Shown: positions 9,970 to 18,389 of the stretch, piece after piece
Layout of the letters: the number at the start of each line of letters is the position of its first letter
How positions within the stretch are numbered: the first letter of the stretch is position 1
Assembly (NCBI GenBank): GCA_947496705.1
Contig: CANMDW010000001.1
Coordinates: 744,001-808,000, forward strand
DNA length: 64,000 bases
Origin: an uncultured Aquimarina sp.
GTDB taxonomy: Bacteria > Bacteroidota > Bacteroidia > Flavobacteriales > Flavobacteriaceae
Reading direction: 5' to 3'
The notes under the pieces: generated by a model
What the model was told of the DNA's origin: nothing
Databases searched by the model: none
Seen by the model: the letters and a program-made list of their open reading frames with translations, nothing else
Position numbers and translations under genes: made by a program

Positions 9970-10010
9970 AAAGTTGGAAGACCAAGGTTTGGTGTCAAAT
10001 TTCCAACTTT
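9970..10010 (-). terminator. Intergenic hairpin
   Basis: AAAGTTGGAA (9970-9979) pairs perfectly with TTCCAACTTT (10001-10010), loop 21 nt. It lies between the AraC-type gene and the GDPD gene, both on the minus strand, and probably separates their transcripts. No long T tract, so termination strength is uncertain. Confidence 0.5.
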
Positions 10011-10152
10011 GTACATTTCCTGCATAAAAATAAGTAAATCTATCTCCAGAACCTATAGGAACTAAGCTACAATGTTTTGTTTATGGTGCGGTTATATATC
10101 TGTCTTATCAAAAATCATGCATTAGAGCAACGATTTTAAGGTTGTTTTGAAA

Positions 10153-11862
10153 TTAAGATTTTGTTTGTTTACTTAATTCTTTGATAAAATAGCATGGGTA
10201 GATACCTACTTTTCTATAAAATGCTTTGGCAAATGCCTCAGAGTTATTGAAACCAATTTCTTGGGCAATGGCTTTGACCGTATATTTCCTAAATACTGTA
10301 TCTGACTTCAGTTTATCAATTACAAAGTCTACCCGCAAATCATTTATGTAATTACTAAAACTTTTTTCTTTAAAAGTATTTACAACCTTGGAGAGGTAGC
10401 TGGAATTTGATCCGAAACTTTTTGCTAAGTCTTTGGTGTTTAGGTTTTGTTTAAGGTATCCCTGTTTTTCTTCAAATTGTTGTAGTCGATTCAGTAAGTT
10501 ATCTAAAGTTTCTTTAGTCATCCAGGATGATCCAGATTGGTCACCTCGTGATTGGTCATTTTTTTGGTTGTCACCCGAAGTTTCGTCAAGTAGTTTTAAG
10601 AATCGTTTTTTATATAGTTCTTGTCTGTAGTAATAATACCCAACTCCAAATATGCTTATTCCCAAAAGTATGGATATGATCCAGTTTCTTGATGAAATAA
10701 TAGTGTTTTTCTTTTCTAATACAGCGATGATTTGTTCTTTTTCTTGAATAAGTTTTTGGGTATCATATTTTTGAGATAGATTCTTTGAAACATATTTATA
10801 GTTATCATTTAGGATGCTATCTAAACTTATAAGACGTTCTAAATAAACTAATTGTAATTTTTGATTATGATTTTCCTTATAATAATCAATAAGCATTTCA
10901 TATCCTTCTCTAGCTTCGGGTAATAAGTCTTTAGTTTGCGTAAAAATAGTATCCACTTTTTTAAGATATTTTATAGATAGTTCTTTTTGTTGTAATGCGG
11001 CATAAGTTTTAGCTAAATAAAAGTAACCTTCAGATCTATTTGGCTTACTGTCTAATTTATCAAAATATTTTAAAGATTGTTCTATAGCTTTTCTAGATTC
11101 GTTAAAACTCTGCATGTAATACTTTATTACTCCTTCATTAAGTAATAAAAGATTTATATATTTCTCGTTTTTTAAAAGTTTAGCTTTTTCTAAACCTAGA
11201 TTATTGTAATAGATTGCAGAATCTAATACTCGCATATTTTTATATGTGAATGCAATGGCATGAATTGCATTTGTTGAGAAACTAGATTTAACCCTTTTAT
11301 CTAGATTTCTCTCTGAAAAATCTAGATTATTTTTATGTATTATTAAAGCCTCTTTTGAATGACCTATCCTATCCTTTAAAACTCCAATCAAATGGTTACT
11401 TTCAAAAACTACATTAGGATTGAAAAAATGTTGACTTGCGTACTCGTTAGCAATTAAAAAGTTATCAAGTGCTAGCTTTATTTTTCTTAAATCGAAATAA
11501 CCTTCTCCTTTAATCATGTAACCATTAGCAGGGTAATTAAAAGTAACCCTATTCTGGTTATACTTGATTATGGAGTCTCCATAGCTTACCTTTTGCATGC
11601 CCTTATAAATACTCGAAAGAATTACAAAACCATCACTAGTAGATTCTATATTGTTTTCTCTCTTACCTTTTTGGATATAAGCATGTGAAAACACCTTTTT
11701 ATCTTCTTTACTTCCTGATTCTCTATAAAGCTTTAAAAGATCTGAATATGATTTTTGAATCAAAGAATCTGACACCTGAAACGATTGCCCATATCCTATA
11801 AAGCATATTAAAAGAAGAAAAACAGCTGTTATTTTAAATGTTTTTTGGTGTATTATATTCAT
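10153..11862 (-). CDS. Membrane-bound TPR regulator with AraC-type HTH
   Basis: 569 residues from ATG 11862 (an upstream TTG adds three). A signal sequence is followed by a helical TPR-like sensor region to about 385, with repeated FYLAKTYAALQQKELS-type helices, then a coiled coil. One transmembrane segment follows (NWIISILLGISIFGVGYYYY), and the cytoplasmic C-terminus has an AraC/XylS HTH pair (LAKSFGSNSSYLSKVVN, then IAQEIGFNNSEAFAKAFYRK). The layout is extracytoplasmic sensing with a DNA-binding tail, known in Flavobacteria, but the signal is unknown. A 683-bp divergent intergenic region lies upstream. Confidence 0.85.
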   Translation of the reverse strand: MNIIHQKTFKITAVFLLLICFIGYGQSFQVSDSLIQKSYSDLLKLYRESGSKEDKKVFSHAYIQKGKRENNIESTSDGFVILSSIYKGMQKVSYGDSIIKYNQNRVTFNYPANGYMIKGEGYFDLRKIKLALDNFLIANEYASQHFFNPNVVFESNHLIGVLKDRIGHSKEALIIHKNNLDFSERNLDKRVKSSFSTNAIHAIAFTYKNMRVLDSAIYYNNLGLEKAKLLKNEKYINLLLLNEGVIKYYMQSFNESRKAIEQSLKYFDKLDSKPNRSEGYFYLAKTYAALQQKELSIKYLKKVDTIFTQTKDLLPEAREGYEMLIDYYKENHNQKLQLVYLERLISLDSILNDNYKYVSKNLSQKYDTQKLIQEKEQIIAVLEKKNTIISSRNWIISILLGISIFGVGYYYYRQELYKKRFLKLLDETSGDNQKNDQSRGDQSGSSWMTKETLDNLLNRLQQFEEKQGYLKQNLNTKDLAKSFGSNSSYLSKVVNTFKEKSFSNYINDLRVDFVIDKLKSDTVFRKYTVKAIAQEIGFNNSEAFAKAFYRKVGIYPCYFIKELSKQTKS

Positions 11863-12190
11863 AGAAAACAAATTTCTTTACGAGTCAAAAGTATCTAAAT
11901 AATGACATCAACATCAAAATAATCTACCTCATAATCAAAAATACTGTACTGTTTTTGTAAAAAACGGCTTTCGGAACTTAGTGCCTCATCCCCAGCTATT
12001 TTTTAGGAAGGAACCTCAATCTAGAAATAACCCTTCCTTTTTGGGTTCGAAGAATCGGGATATAATAGAATCAACAGTTTTGTTTGATATCAGATGCTAA
12101 GTAATTCGCAATAGTAATATATCGAAATTATATGAGAACAGAGTAAAAGGCTCTATTAATAATTTCATAATCAATGCTTTATATTGTATT

Positions 12191-12224
12191 AAGTATGTCG
12201 ATTTTTATAAAAATCGACATACTT
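12191..12224. repeat. Perfect 34-bp palindrome
   Basis: The 17 bases AAGTATGTCGATTTTTA (12191-12207) are followed at once by their exact reverse complement (12208-12224), with no spacer. The site lies in the 683-bp region between the AraC-type gene and the HTH gene. It could be a dimeric regulator site or a cruciform/hairpin. Confidence 0.75.
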
Positions 12225-12288
12225 CTCTTGCTTTTAGGAAATCTTCACCCCACCTTTGAAATAGCAAAAACAACAATATAACAATATC

Positions 12289-12441
12289 ATGAGATCCTGC
12301 CCATTCCCTCCAGAACGTAATTTTATCGTCAAAACCTTTCGAATACCCAAACAGAAAGTATTTTTGTTAACTGATACTGCATTTTTATCAAAATGTCCAG
12401 AGGTATTCTATAGCGCTCAAACTACCTTTGTTTTTACTTAG
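12289..12441 (+). CDS. Possible 50-residue small protein
   Basis: An ATG-to-TAG frame beginning MRSCPFPPERNFIVKTFRIP, with an A-rich, ATG-proximal leader of the type used by Flavobacteria. It lies between the 34-bp palindrome and the HTH gene. No similarity is recognised and the composition is unremarkable, so it may be chance. Confidence 0.22.
   Translation: MRSCPFPPERNFIVKTFRIPKQKVFLLTDTAFLSKCPEVFYSAQTTFVFT
12423..12430 (+). promoter_or_regulatory. -7 element upstream of the HTH gene
   Basis: TACCTTTG matches TAnnTTTG, about 115 nt before the ATG at 12546. The -33 region is weak. Confidence 0.4.
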
Positions 12442-12545
12442 CTTTCTTTACCACCTCATTTCTTTATCCTAAAAAACGCACGTAAACCCGATCATAATTC
12501 TTGCTATTGAATAAAAAGAATAGTAACCATCAAACAACCACAACC

Positions 12546-12818
12546 ATGAAAATTATTATGAAACATGTTGAGCTTATCGAGCGTATTGATCGGCTTATAC
12601 GTTTGCAGGCAACTGGCACACCCGAAGAACTTGCAAAGCGTTTGGGTATTTCTAAAACCAAATTATACCGCATGATCCATATGATGAAAGAGCTAAATGC
12701 TCCTGTCGAGTATGATTTTGCCATACAGAGTTTTACGTATGTTAAAGAAGTAGGTTTTAGATTTGGATTTTACGCTAATCCCTTCTTTCCCGATGAGCTA
12801 AATCCTTTTGTAGGATGA
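12546..12818 (+). CDS. Small HTH DNA-binding protein
   Basis: 90 residues from ATG 12546; an in-frame start at 12501 would add 15 low-complexity residues (QTTTT). The segment IERIDRLIRLQATGTPEELAKR, then LGISKTKLYRMIHMMKELN, is a clear winged-helix/HTH pattern of the kind found in small Bacteroidota regulators. The remainder, with FGFYANPFFPDE, has no recognised domain. No effector domain is present, so it could be a simple repressor. It stands alone. Confidence 0.75.
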   Translation: MKIIMKHVELIERIDRLIRLQATGTPEELAKRLGISKTKLYRMIHMMKELNAPVEYDFAIQSFTYVKEVGFRFGFYANPFFPDELNPFVG

Positions 12819-12999
12819 TTAAAGGTTTGAGGGCTCTGCCAAAGGCAATGTGAGAGGTGAGGAAATAGGGAATGTGGCACCGGAAGTCTGAAGTCTGGAG
12901 TTGGAAGAGAGAAGTTGTCTGTTGTCTATCTGAGTATGTTTGAAAGACCTTCAACACAGTGTGCATTGGTAACAATACAGAACGTTTTAATAACAGCAA

Positions 13000-14178
13000 T
13001 CATTTAAATGCAGAAAAACCTGTAATGTCCATCCCGGTGATCAACAAGTGGATATCGTGTGTACCTTCGTAAGTGATCACACTTTCCAGGTTCATCATAT
13101 GCCGCATAATACTATATTCGCCGGTGATACCCATGCCACCCAGAATTTGTCTGGCCTCTCTGGCAATTTTTATCGCCATGTCTACGTTATTACGCTTTGC
13201 CATAGAGATTTGCGCGGTAGTGGCTTTGCCTTCATTACGCAGTACTCCCAATCGCCAGGCCAGTAACTGGGCTTTGGTAATCTCTGTGATCATCTCTGCT
13301 AATTTTTTTTGTTGTAATTGTGTTGCCCCGATCGGTTTGTCAAACTGAATACGTTCTTTTGCATATCGCAAAGCCGTATCATAACAATCCATTGCCGCAC
13401 CAATAGCTCCCCAGGCAATGCCATATCGGGCAGAATCCAAACAACCCAGCGGAGCGCCCAATCCACTTTTGTTAGGTAACAGGTTCTCTTTGGGCACTTT
13501 TACATTATCAAAAATCAGTTCTCCTGTTGCCGAAGCACGAAGCGACCATTTATTATGGGTTTCGGGGGTGGTAAAACCCTCCATCCCTCGTTCTACAACA
13601 AGCCCATGAATTCTTCCTTCCTCATTTTTGGCCCAAACCACTGCAATATCTGCAAAGGGGGCATTAGAGATCCATAGTTTTGCACCATTCAACAAGTAAT
13701 GATCTCCTTTATCTTTAAAATTGGTGGTCATACCACCGGGATTGGATCCATGATCGGGTTCGGTAAGCCCAAAGCAGCCCATAAACTCTCCGGAAGCTAA
13801 TTTTGGAAGGTATTTTTTTCGTTGTTCTTCAGAACCGTATTTCCAGATGGGGTACATCACCAAAGAGGATTGTACCGAGGCTGTAGATCGTACTCCAGAA
13901 TCCCCGCGCTCTATCTCTTGCATGATCAATCCATAACTTATCTGATCTAGTCCTGCACCTCCATATTCCTCGGGTATATAGGGGCCAAATGCTCCTATTT
14001 CGGCAAGCCCTTTGATAATTTGATCAGGGAATTCTGCACGTTGGGCATAGTCTTCAATAATAGGGGATACTTCGCGTTTTACCCAGCTACGTGATGCATC
14101 ACGAACCATTTTATGCTCATCGCTCAACAATTCATCAATCTGGTAATAATCTGGTGCCTGGAACAAATCTGGTTTCAT
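13000..14178 (-). CDS. Acyl-CoA dehydrogenase, glutaryl-CoA dehydrogenase-like
   Basis: 392 residues with the full acyl-CoA dehydrogenase fold: N-terminal helical domain, the FAD/substrate segment GCFGLTEPDHGSNPGGM (about 144-160), and the C-terminal helical domain. The catalytic base is E371 in the context TYEGTHDIH, the arrangement of glutaryl-CoA dehydrogenases, which oxidise and decarboxylate glutaryl-CoA to crotonyl-CoA in Lys/Trp breakdown. The length also fits GCDH. A different short-chain acyl-CoA substrate cannot be excluded. No other lysine-degradation gene is adjacent. Confidence 0.85.
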   Translation of the reverse strand: MKPDLFQAPDYYQIDELLSDEHKMVRDASRSWVKREVSPIIEDYAQRAEFPDQIIKGLAEIGAFGPYIPEEYGGAGLDQISYGLIMQEIERGDSGVRSTASVQSSLVMYPIWKYGSEEQRKKYLPKLASGEFMGCFGLTEPDHGSNPGGMTTNFKDKGDHYLLNGAKLWISNAPFADIAVVWAKNEEGRIHGLVVERGMEGFTTPETHNKWSLRASATGELIFDNVKVPKENLLPNKSGLGAPLGCLDSARYGIAWGAIGAAMDCYDTALRYAKERIQFDKPIGATQLQQKKLAEMITEITKAQLLAWRLGVLRNEGKATTAQISMAKRNNVDMAIKIAREARQILGGMGITGEYSIMRHMMNLESVITYEGTHDIHLLITGMDITGFSAFK

Positions 14179-14562
14179 ATTTTAAATTATTTTCAAAATT
14201 ATTGACTGTAAGTAGCTAGCAAATGTAATTAATGAAAAAAAAGCAACCAATTTTTTTGAGGTTTTTAAAAACGAACTCAAGATGAGTTCTATACAATGAA
14301 TTAAAAAAATAACCTTTCTAAATCAAAAAACAGTTGAGCGATTGTATTGTTTTCCACTTTCTCCAAGATCCGTGTATAAATTCCGCAGTTTGAAACTTTT
14401 TTCTACACAAATCTGGGATTCCTTAAAAGGTAAAATAAAAACTAATTTGTTTTAAAATATTATAAATCAATTATTTACGATAAAGGTGTGCCATCCTGAT
14501 GTATCTGGCATAATTATTCTATATAGTACTGGTATAACAATAAAATTTAAAATTAAAATAAC
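14179..14562. other. 384-bp divergent intergenic region with a 17-bp palindrome
   Basis: It contains GAACTCAAGATGAGTTC (14273-14289), a perfect palindrome with AGA at its centre. Sixteen bases of it recur at 23208-23223. Otherwise AT-rich, with no clear TAnnTTTG element for the small secreted gene downstream. Confidence 0.6.
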
Positions 14563-14877
14563 ATGAAAAATTTATTTGTATTACCAGTATTAGCTTTTGG
14601 ATTATTAGTAGGAACACAAACTATGAATGCTCAGGAAGTAGCTTCAACAGACAAAGCAGAAGTTACTACAACTGTTCAGGATAAATATATAGACCTAGCT
14701 GTAGAAAATTTACCGCAAAAAGTTCTTGATGCTGTAGCCAAAGATTTTGCTGGTGCAACTATCGAAAAAGCAGGAGCTAAAGAAGATGCTTCAGAATTTA
14801 TGTTAGTATTAAAGCAGGGAGAAAAAACTATGGAAGTTTTCTGCGATGCAGATGGAAATTGGATCACTAAAGACTAA
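14563..14877 (+). CDS. Small secreted PepSY-like protein
   Basis: 104 residues with a signal peptide (MKNLFVLPVLAFGLLVGTQTMNAQ). The mature part has one compact domain whose pattern, LPQKVLDAVAKDFAGATIEKA, then a strand pair ending FCDADGNWITKD, resembles the PepSY-like/BLIP-like small periplasmic proteins common in Flavobacteria. These are thought to bind or inhibit other proteins, but no function is known here. Monocistronic, closed by a bidirectional hairpin at 14945. Confidence 0.75.
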   Translation: MKNLFVLPVLAFGLLVGTQTMNAQEVASTDKAEVTTTVQDKYIDLAVENLPQKVLDAVAKDFAGATIEKAGAKEDASEFMLVLKQGEKTMEVFCDADGNWITKD

Positions 14878-14944
14878 TTGATAACAAGTAAAAGTCTTGA
14901 CTTATAGTGTTATAAGTTAAACTTCGTAGAGTGATTGAATTTTG

Positions 14945-14979
14945 AAAAGGAGGGTTTTATGATAAAATCTTCCTTTTCT
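14945..14979. terminator. Bidirectional terminator
   Basis: A long stem (GAAAAGGAG... with CTTCCTTTTC, continuing through TTTTA/TAAAA) lies between two convergent genes, with T-rich sequence on each side. Confidence 0.75.
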
Positions 14980-14989
14980 TATTGTACGA

Positions 14990-15700
14990 CTACATTTTTA
15001 AATAAAAATCTTTGGTAAGATCAATATAGGCATCTGTATACTGATGTCTTGAGCTTTCTATAATAAGTTCATTGGTTTCTACCTCTTTCTCCTGAAACCC
15101 AAACAACAACATACTTCGTTTCGCTTCTGAAGTTGGAGTACCTTTTACCCTGGTAATTTTTTGAGGAAACAACGCTACTTGTGCTGCGATATCAAGCATT
15201 AGCTCCTCTTCCCGACAGGGGATAATTACTGCAAACAGGCCATTTTCAGATAATAATCTTGATGCTCCTGTCAATAAATGATCAAAGGGAAGCGCATCTT
15301 CAAATCTGGCCATATCACGTTTGGCATCAGAAGTTTTGTAATCTTCTGTATAGAATGGGGGATTACTCAGCAACAGCTCGTATTGATCATCAATTTCTTC
15401 TGCAAATTCCTGAAAAGAAGCATGATAACAGAACAGCCGATCTCCCCAGGAGGAGGCTTCAAAGTTGTCAACAGCCTGTTCATAGGCTTCTGCATCAATT
15501 TCGAGAGCATCGATGGTTTTTGCTTCAGATCGTTGAGCAGCCATTAAAGCAATAATACCCGTTCCTGTTCCTATATCCAGGATTGAGGTTACCGAATCAT
15601 TAATCGGTACCCAGGCTCCCAGCAATACCCCATCGGTACCAATTTTCATAGCACAGCGATCCTGGTGAATAGTGAATTGTTTAAATTTGAAAGGCTCCAT
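14990..15700 (-). CDS. trmN6: tRNA1(Val) (adenine37-N6)-methyltransferase
   Basis: 236 residues. SAM-dependent methyltransferase of the YfiC/TrmN6 family that makes m6A37 in tRNA-Val. The N-terminus MEPFKFKQFTIHQDRCAMKIGTD is family-typical. Motif I is DIGTGTG (42-48) and the catalytic motif is NPPFY (113-117), the N6-adenine class signature. It is the last gene of the rpsP-rimM-trmN6 run on the minus strand, 48 bp after rimM, and ends at a shared terminator. Confidence 0.9.
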   Translation of the reverse strand: MEPFKFKQFTIHQDRCAMKIGTDGVLLGAWVPINDSVTSILDIGTGTGIIALMAAQRSEAKTIDALEIDAEAYEQAVDNFEASSWGDRLFCYHASFQEFAEEIDDQYELLLSNPPFYTEDYKTSDAKRDMARFEDALPFDHLLTGASRLLSENGLFAVIIPCREEELMLDIAAQVALFPQKITRVKGTPTSEAKRSMLLFGFQEKEVETNELIIESSRHQYTDAYIDLTKDFYLKM

Positions 15701-15748
15701 TAAAAAATTCCAATATTTGGGATTTGGTTTTTGGGATTTGAAGTTTAT

Positions 15749-16273
15749 TTATAGGTATAGATCAATTAATCCCTCGGGAGCGTTGATCGTGATTACTTTG
15801 GCTTCTCGATCTATTGTGTCAATAAACTCATCGTTCATTGGGATAAGGATTTCGGTACCATTACGATCAATTTCAAAAAGGGGCTGTGCTGTAGTATCAT
15901 TAATAGCTTTTATCACTCCAACTTCTCCAAAATCTGTATCTATAATGGTGAAACCTATGACTTCGTGATAATAAAATTTATTGCCTTCCAATTTTGGAAG
16001 TAATGTAAGTGGAAGATATAATGCTGCTTTCATAAGATCATCTGCATCTTCTTCTGAGTCTACATCTTCAAATTTTATGCGAAGCAAATCACTTTTATGA
16101 AGGCTACATTTTTCAATAAAAAATGGAACCAGGTTATTGTTGTAGTCAACAAACACTGATTCCATTTTTACATAACTTTCGGGTTCATCGGTATCCAATT
16201 TAATCAATACCTCTCCCTTAAAACTAAATTTACTTACGATTTTACCGAGATAGAAGCAATCTTCTTTCTTCAT
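15749..16273 (-). CDS. rimM: 16S rRNA processing protein RimM
   Basis: 174 residues. RimM binds ribosomal protein S19 and assists maturation of the 30S head. The N-terminal barrel begins with YLGKIVSKFSFKGEVLIKL (about 7-25), and the C-terminal PRC-barrel starts near residue 97 (FYYHEVIGFTI) and includes LIPMNDEFIDTID. It lies 14 bp downstream of rpsP, a conserved pairing. Confidence 0.94.
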   Translation of the reverse strand: MKKEDCFYLGKIVSKFSFKGEVLIKLDTDEPESYVKMESVFVDYNNNLVPFFIEKCSLHKSDLLRIKFEDVDSEEDADDLMKAALYLPLTLLPKLEGNKFYYHEVIGFTIIDTDFGEVGVIKAINDTTAQPLFEIDRNGTEILIPMNDEFIDTIDREAKVITINAPEGLIDLYL

Positions 16274-16287
16274 CGTTAATAGTGCAA

Positions 16288-17016
16288 CTATTCTTCTTCG
16301 TTGCTAGCTTTTTCAGTTACCTCTTCAGCAGTAGCTTCAGTTTCAGTAGCTTCTTCAGCAACGTTCTCTGTAGTCTCTTCGGCTACTTCTTCTGTTACAG
16401 TTTCTTCAACCACCTCTTCTTTTGCAGCTTCTTCAACTACTTCTTCTTCAGAAGTTTCGGTTTCGACTGCTTCTTCTGGTTGATTTTTGGCTTCAACAGC
16501 TTCTTCAGTTTCAGCTTCAGGAGCAGTTTCTGCCTCGGCTACTTCTGCCTCTTCTGCAGGAGTTTCTACAGCTGTTGCTTCTGCTTCACGTTTTGCATTC
16601 ACTTCTTTTTCGGTTTCCAAAGCTTTTGCCTTGGCTGCTGCTTCAGCTTTTGTTAACGCTTCTTTTTTAGCACTAACCGACCCTTCTTTTTCAGTTAACC
16701 AAGCTTGAAATTTTTCTTCCGCTTGTTCTTCTGTTAGAGCTCCCTTCTTTACTCCACCTGCCAGGTGATTTTTTAGTAAAACTCCTTTGTAGGATAAGAT
16801 AGCTCTTGCAGTATCAGTTGGTTGGGCACCATTCTGTAACCATTTTACAGCATCATCAACATTTAAGTCAATACTGGCGGGATTTACATTAGGATTATAA
16901 GTACCTAATTTCTCAAGAAACCTACCATCTCTTTTTGCTCTAGCATCTGCTGCTACGATCCAGTAAAAAGGTTTTCCTTTTTTACCGTGTCTCTGTAATC
17001 TAATTTTAACAGGCAT
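16288..17016 (-). CDS. rpsP: 30S ribosomal protein S16 with a long acidic tail
   Basis: 242 residues. The first 80 or so are canonical S16 ([27 protein letters not shown] near 38), which binds 16S rRNA in the 30S body. Residues about 90-242 are an Ala/Glu/Thr/Val-rich acidic tail (AEEVAEAET-type runs), roughly doubling the usual length. Extended S16 proteins occur in Bacteroidota, but this tail is long and of unknown function. First gene of the group with rimM and trmN6; a consensus -7 element lies 46 nt upstream. Confidence 0.95.
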   Translation of the reverse strand: MPVKIRLQRHGKKGKPFYWIVAADARAKRDGRFLEKLGTYNPNVNPASIDLNVDDAVKWLQNGAQPTDTARAILSYKGVLLKNHLAGGVKKGALTEEQAEEKFQAWLTEKEGSVSAKKEALTKAEAAAKAKALETEKEVNAKREAEATAVETPAEEAEVAEAETAPEAETEEAVEAKNQPEEAVETETSEEEVVEEAAKEEVVEETVTEEVAEETTENVAEEATETEATAEEVTEKASNEEE

Positions 17017-17061
17017 ATAAATTAATTTTTGGGTACGCGACCCTGTTTATAATTAAGGGCG

Positions 17062-17069
17062 CAAAGGTA
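17062..17069 (-). promoter_or_regulatory. -7 element of the rpsP promoter
   Basis: The minus strand reads TACCTTTG, matching TAnnTTTG, 46-53 nt upstream of the rpsP ATG. This makes the 94-codon reading frame spanning 17006-17290 an unlikely gene. Confidence 0.65.
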
Positions 17070-17315
17070 GGTAATTTTAATGAAAACGAAATCAATATAG
17101 TCAAAAGTTTATAAGATGTATGACCATGGAATATCTTTTTTATGCAATTTCCCTTGAACCTAAAGTCCATTTCTAGATAAAAATATCTATAATCCAACCA
17201 ACTTTCATCTATAAAACGATTTATTTTGCGCATTTCATCGATTAAATATGTTTTTTTTTCGATAAAAAATTGCTTTAACGGTATTTTCATTATATGTTTG
17301 TAGGAATAAATAGAA

Positions 17316-17334
17316 TTTACGGTTTTACCGTAAA
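17316..17334. promoter_or_regulatory. Palindrome TTTACGGT-TTT-ACCGTAAA
   Basis: A perfect 8-bp inverted repeat ending 25 bp before the ATG of the 17359 lipoprotein gene. A similar palindrome with core TTACGG/CCGTAA recurs at 28060-28076 upstream of a DUF547 gene. This suggests one shared regulator site. Confidence 0.5.
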
Positions 17335-17358
17335 AAAATCATACTAAAGCCCCATATT

Positions 17359-18198
17359 ATGATTAAAAAAATTACCCCAATACTGGCAGTGATCTGCCTG
17401 ATTTTTACTTCATGTACCACAGATATTGAAATCAATAACCCTGCTCTTCAAACAAAAATTGATGGAGAAATATTTAAATCATCCACAAAAAAAGCTGTGA
17501 TCTATGATGATGGTACCTTGGTTATATCTGGAAGTGCCGGAGAAAAATCAATTAGTTTTACAACCTCATCTACCCATGTTGGAACCTATAAAACGGGGCA
17601 ACAAACAGTGAGTAAGATAAGTTTTCAGAAAGACCAGACGAAATTTATTTCTAAAGAAGGAGATACAGAAGGAGTTGTGATCATTACAGAGATTTATAAT
17701 AACGAAATCTCGGGTACTTTTTATTTTAAAAACCTAAAAGATGATTACAATAATACGATGAACTTCAGCGACGGATGGTTTTACAGATTACCTATAGAAA
17801 ATGGTGTATTTGAAGAAGAAGTTACTGAAGTGATTAATCCTTGTCTGCTTAATGCATCCCTTACCGCGACTGTAGACGGAGATGAGATGATTACCGATGA
17901 TCATTCTGCAGCATTATTTGGAATAGATGATACCTCTATTATAATTACTGCGACCAATGAAATCGAAGAGATTACTATTGTGTTTTCGGCAAGTGCTGTA
18001 CCAGGACAATATTCGCTTACAGGATCTGGTGATTATAGTGCTTCATATGCTATGAATAATGATAAATCTTCGGTCTTATCAGGAAATTTAACGATCACCA
18101 ACCACGATATTGAAACAAAATGTATTAGCGGAAGTTTCGAATTTGAAACCAGAAGCGGTGTTCAAATATCAGAAGGATTTTTTGATTTTGGATATTAA
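17359..18198 (+). CDS. DUF6252-like lipoprotein with two repeats
   Basis: 279 residues. A lipoprotein signal (MIKKITPILAVICLIFTSC) places it at the membrane via Cys19. Two similar beta-rich units follow, about 25-150 and 160-279, each ending with an immunoglobulin-like strand pattern and a GSFEF/GTFYF turn. This matches the DUF6252 type common as a single gene upstream of dnaE in Flavobacteria. Function unknown. The gene is preceded by a palindrome and followed by a strong terminator, so it is monocistronic. Confidence 0.75.
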   Translation: MIKKITPILAVICLIFTSCTTDIEINNPALQTKIDGEIFKSSTKKAVIYDDGTLVISGSAGEKSISFTTSSTHVGTYKTGQQTVSKISFQKDQTKFISKEGDTEGVVIITEIYNNEISGTFYFKNLKDDYNNTMNFSDGWFYRLPIENGVFEEEVTEVINPCLLNASLTATVDGDEMITDDHSAALFGIDDTSIIITATNEIEEITIVFSASAVPGQYSLTGSGDYSASYAMNNDKSSVLSGNLTITNHDIETKCISGSFEFETRSGVQISEGFFDFGY

Positions 18199-18228
18199 CG
18201 TATAATTACCCCTACTAAACTTTATGTA

Positions 18229-18263
18229 AAAAAAGCGCTCATATTTTTTGTGAGCGCTTTTTT
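18229..18263 (+). terminator. Rho-independent terminator
   Basis: AAGCGCTCA pairs with TGAGCGCTT around an AT-rich loop, with A and T runs outside the stem. Confidence 0.9.
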
Positions 18264-18389
18264 ATTCTAAAAAAATTACGCTACAATTTAGTTAATAATT
18301 AAGGATAACTTTTCAAACGGTAAACGTATCATTTTAGTTATTTTTGAAAGTCCTCTGTAAGGGATAAATATATTGAAATACCTCTTTTT

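Noticed and set aside
12775..12999. 74-codon minus-strand frame
   Set aside because: No recognisable protein pattern; overlaps the end of the HTH gene and low-complexity repeats.
16282..16708. Phe/Ser/Cys-rich and Ser/Ala-rich plus-strand frames
   Set aside because: Reverse reading of the Ala/Glu-rich S16 tail.
17006..17290. 94-codon minus-strand frame overlapping the rpsP start
   Set aside because: The rpsP -7 element at 17062-17069 lies inside it and the protein has no domain.
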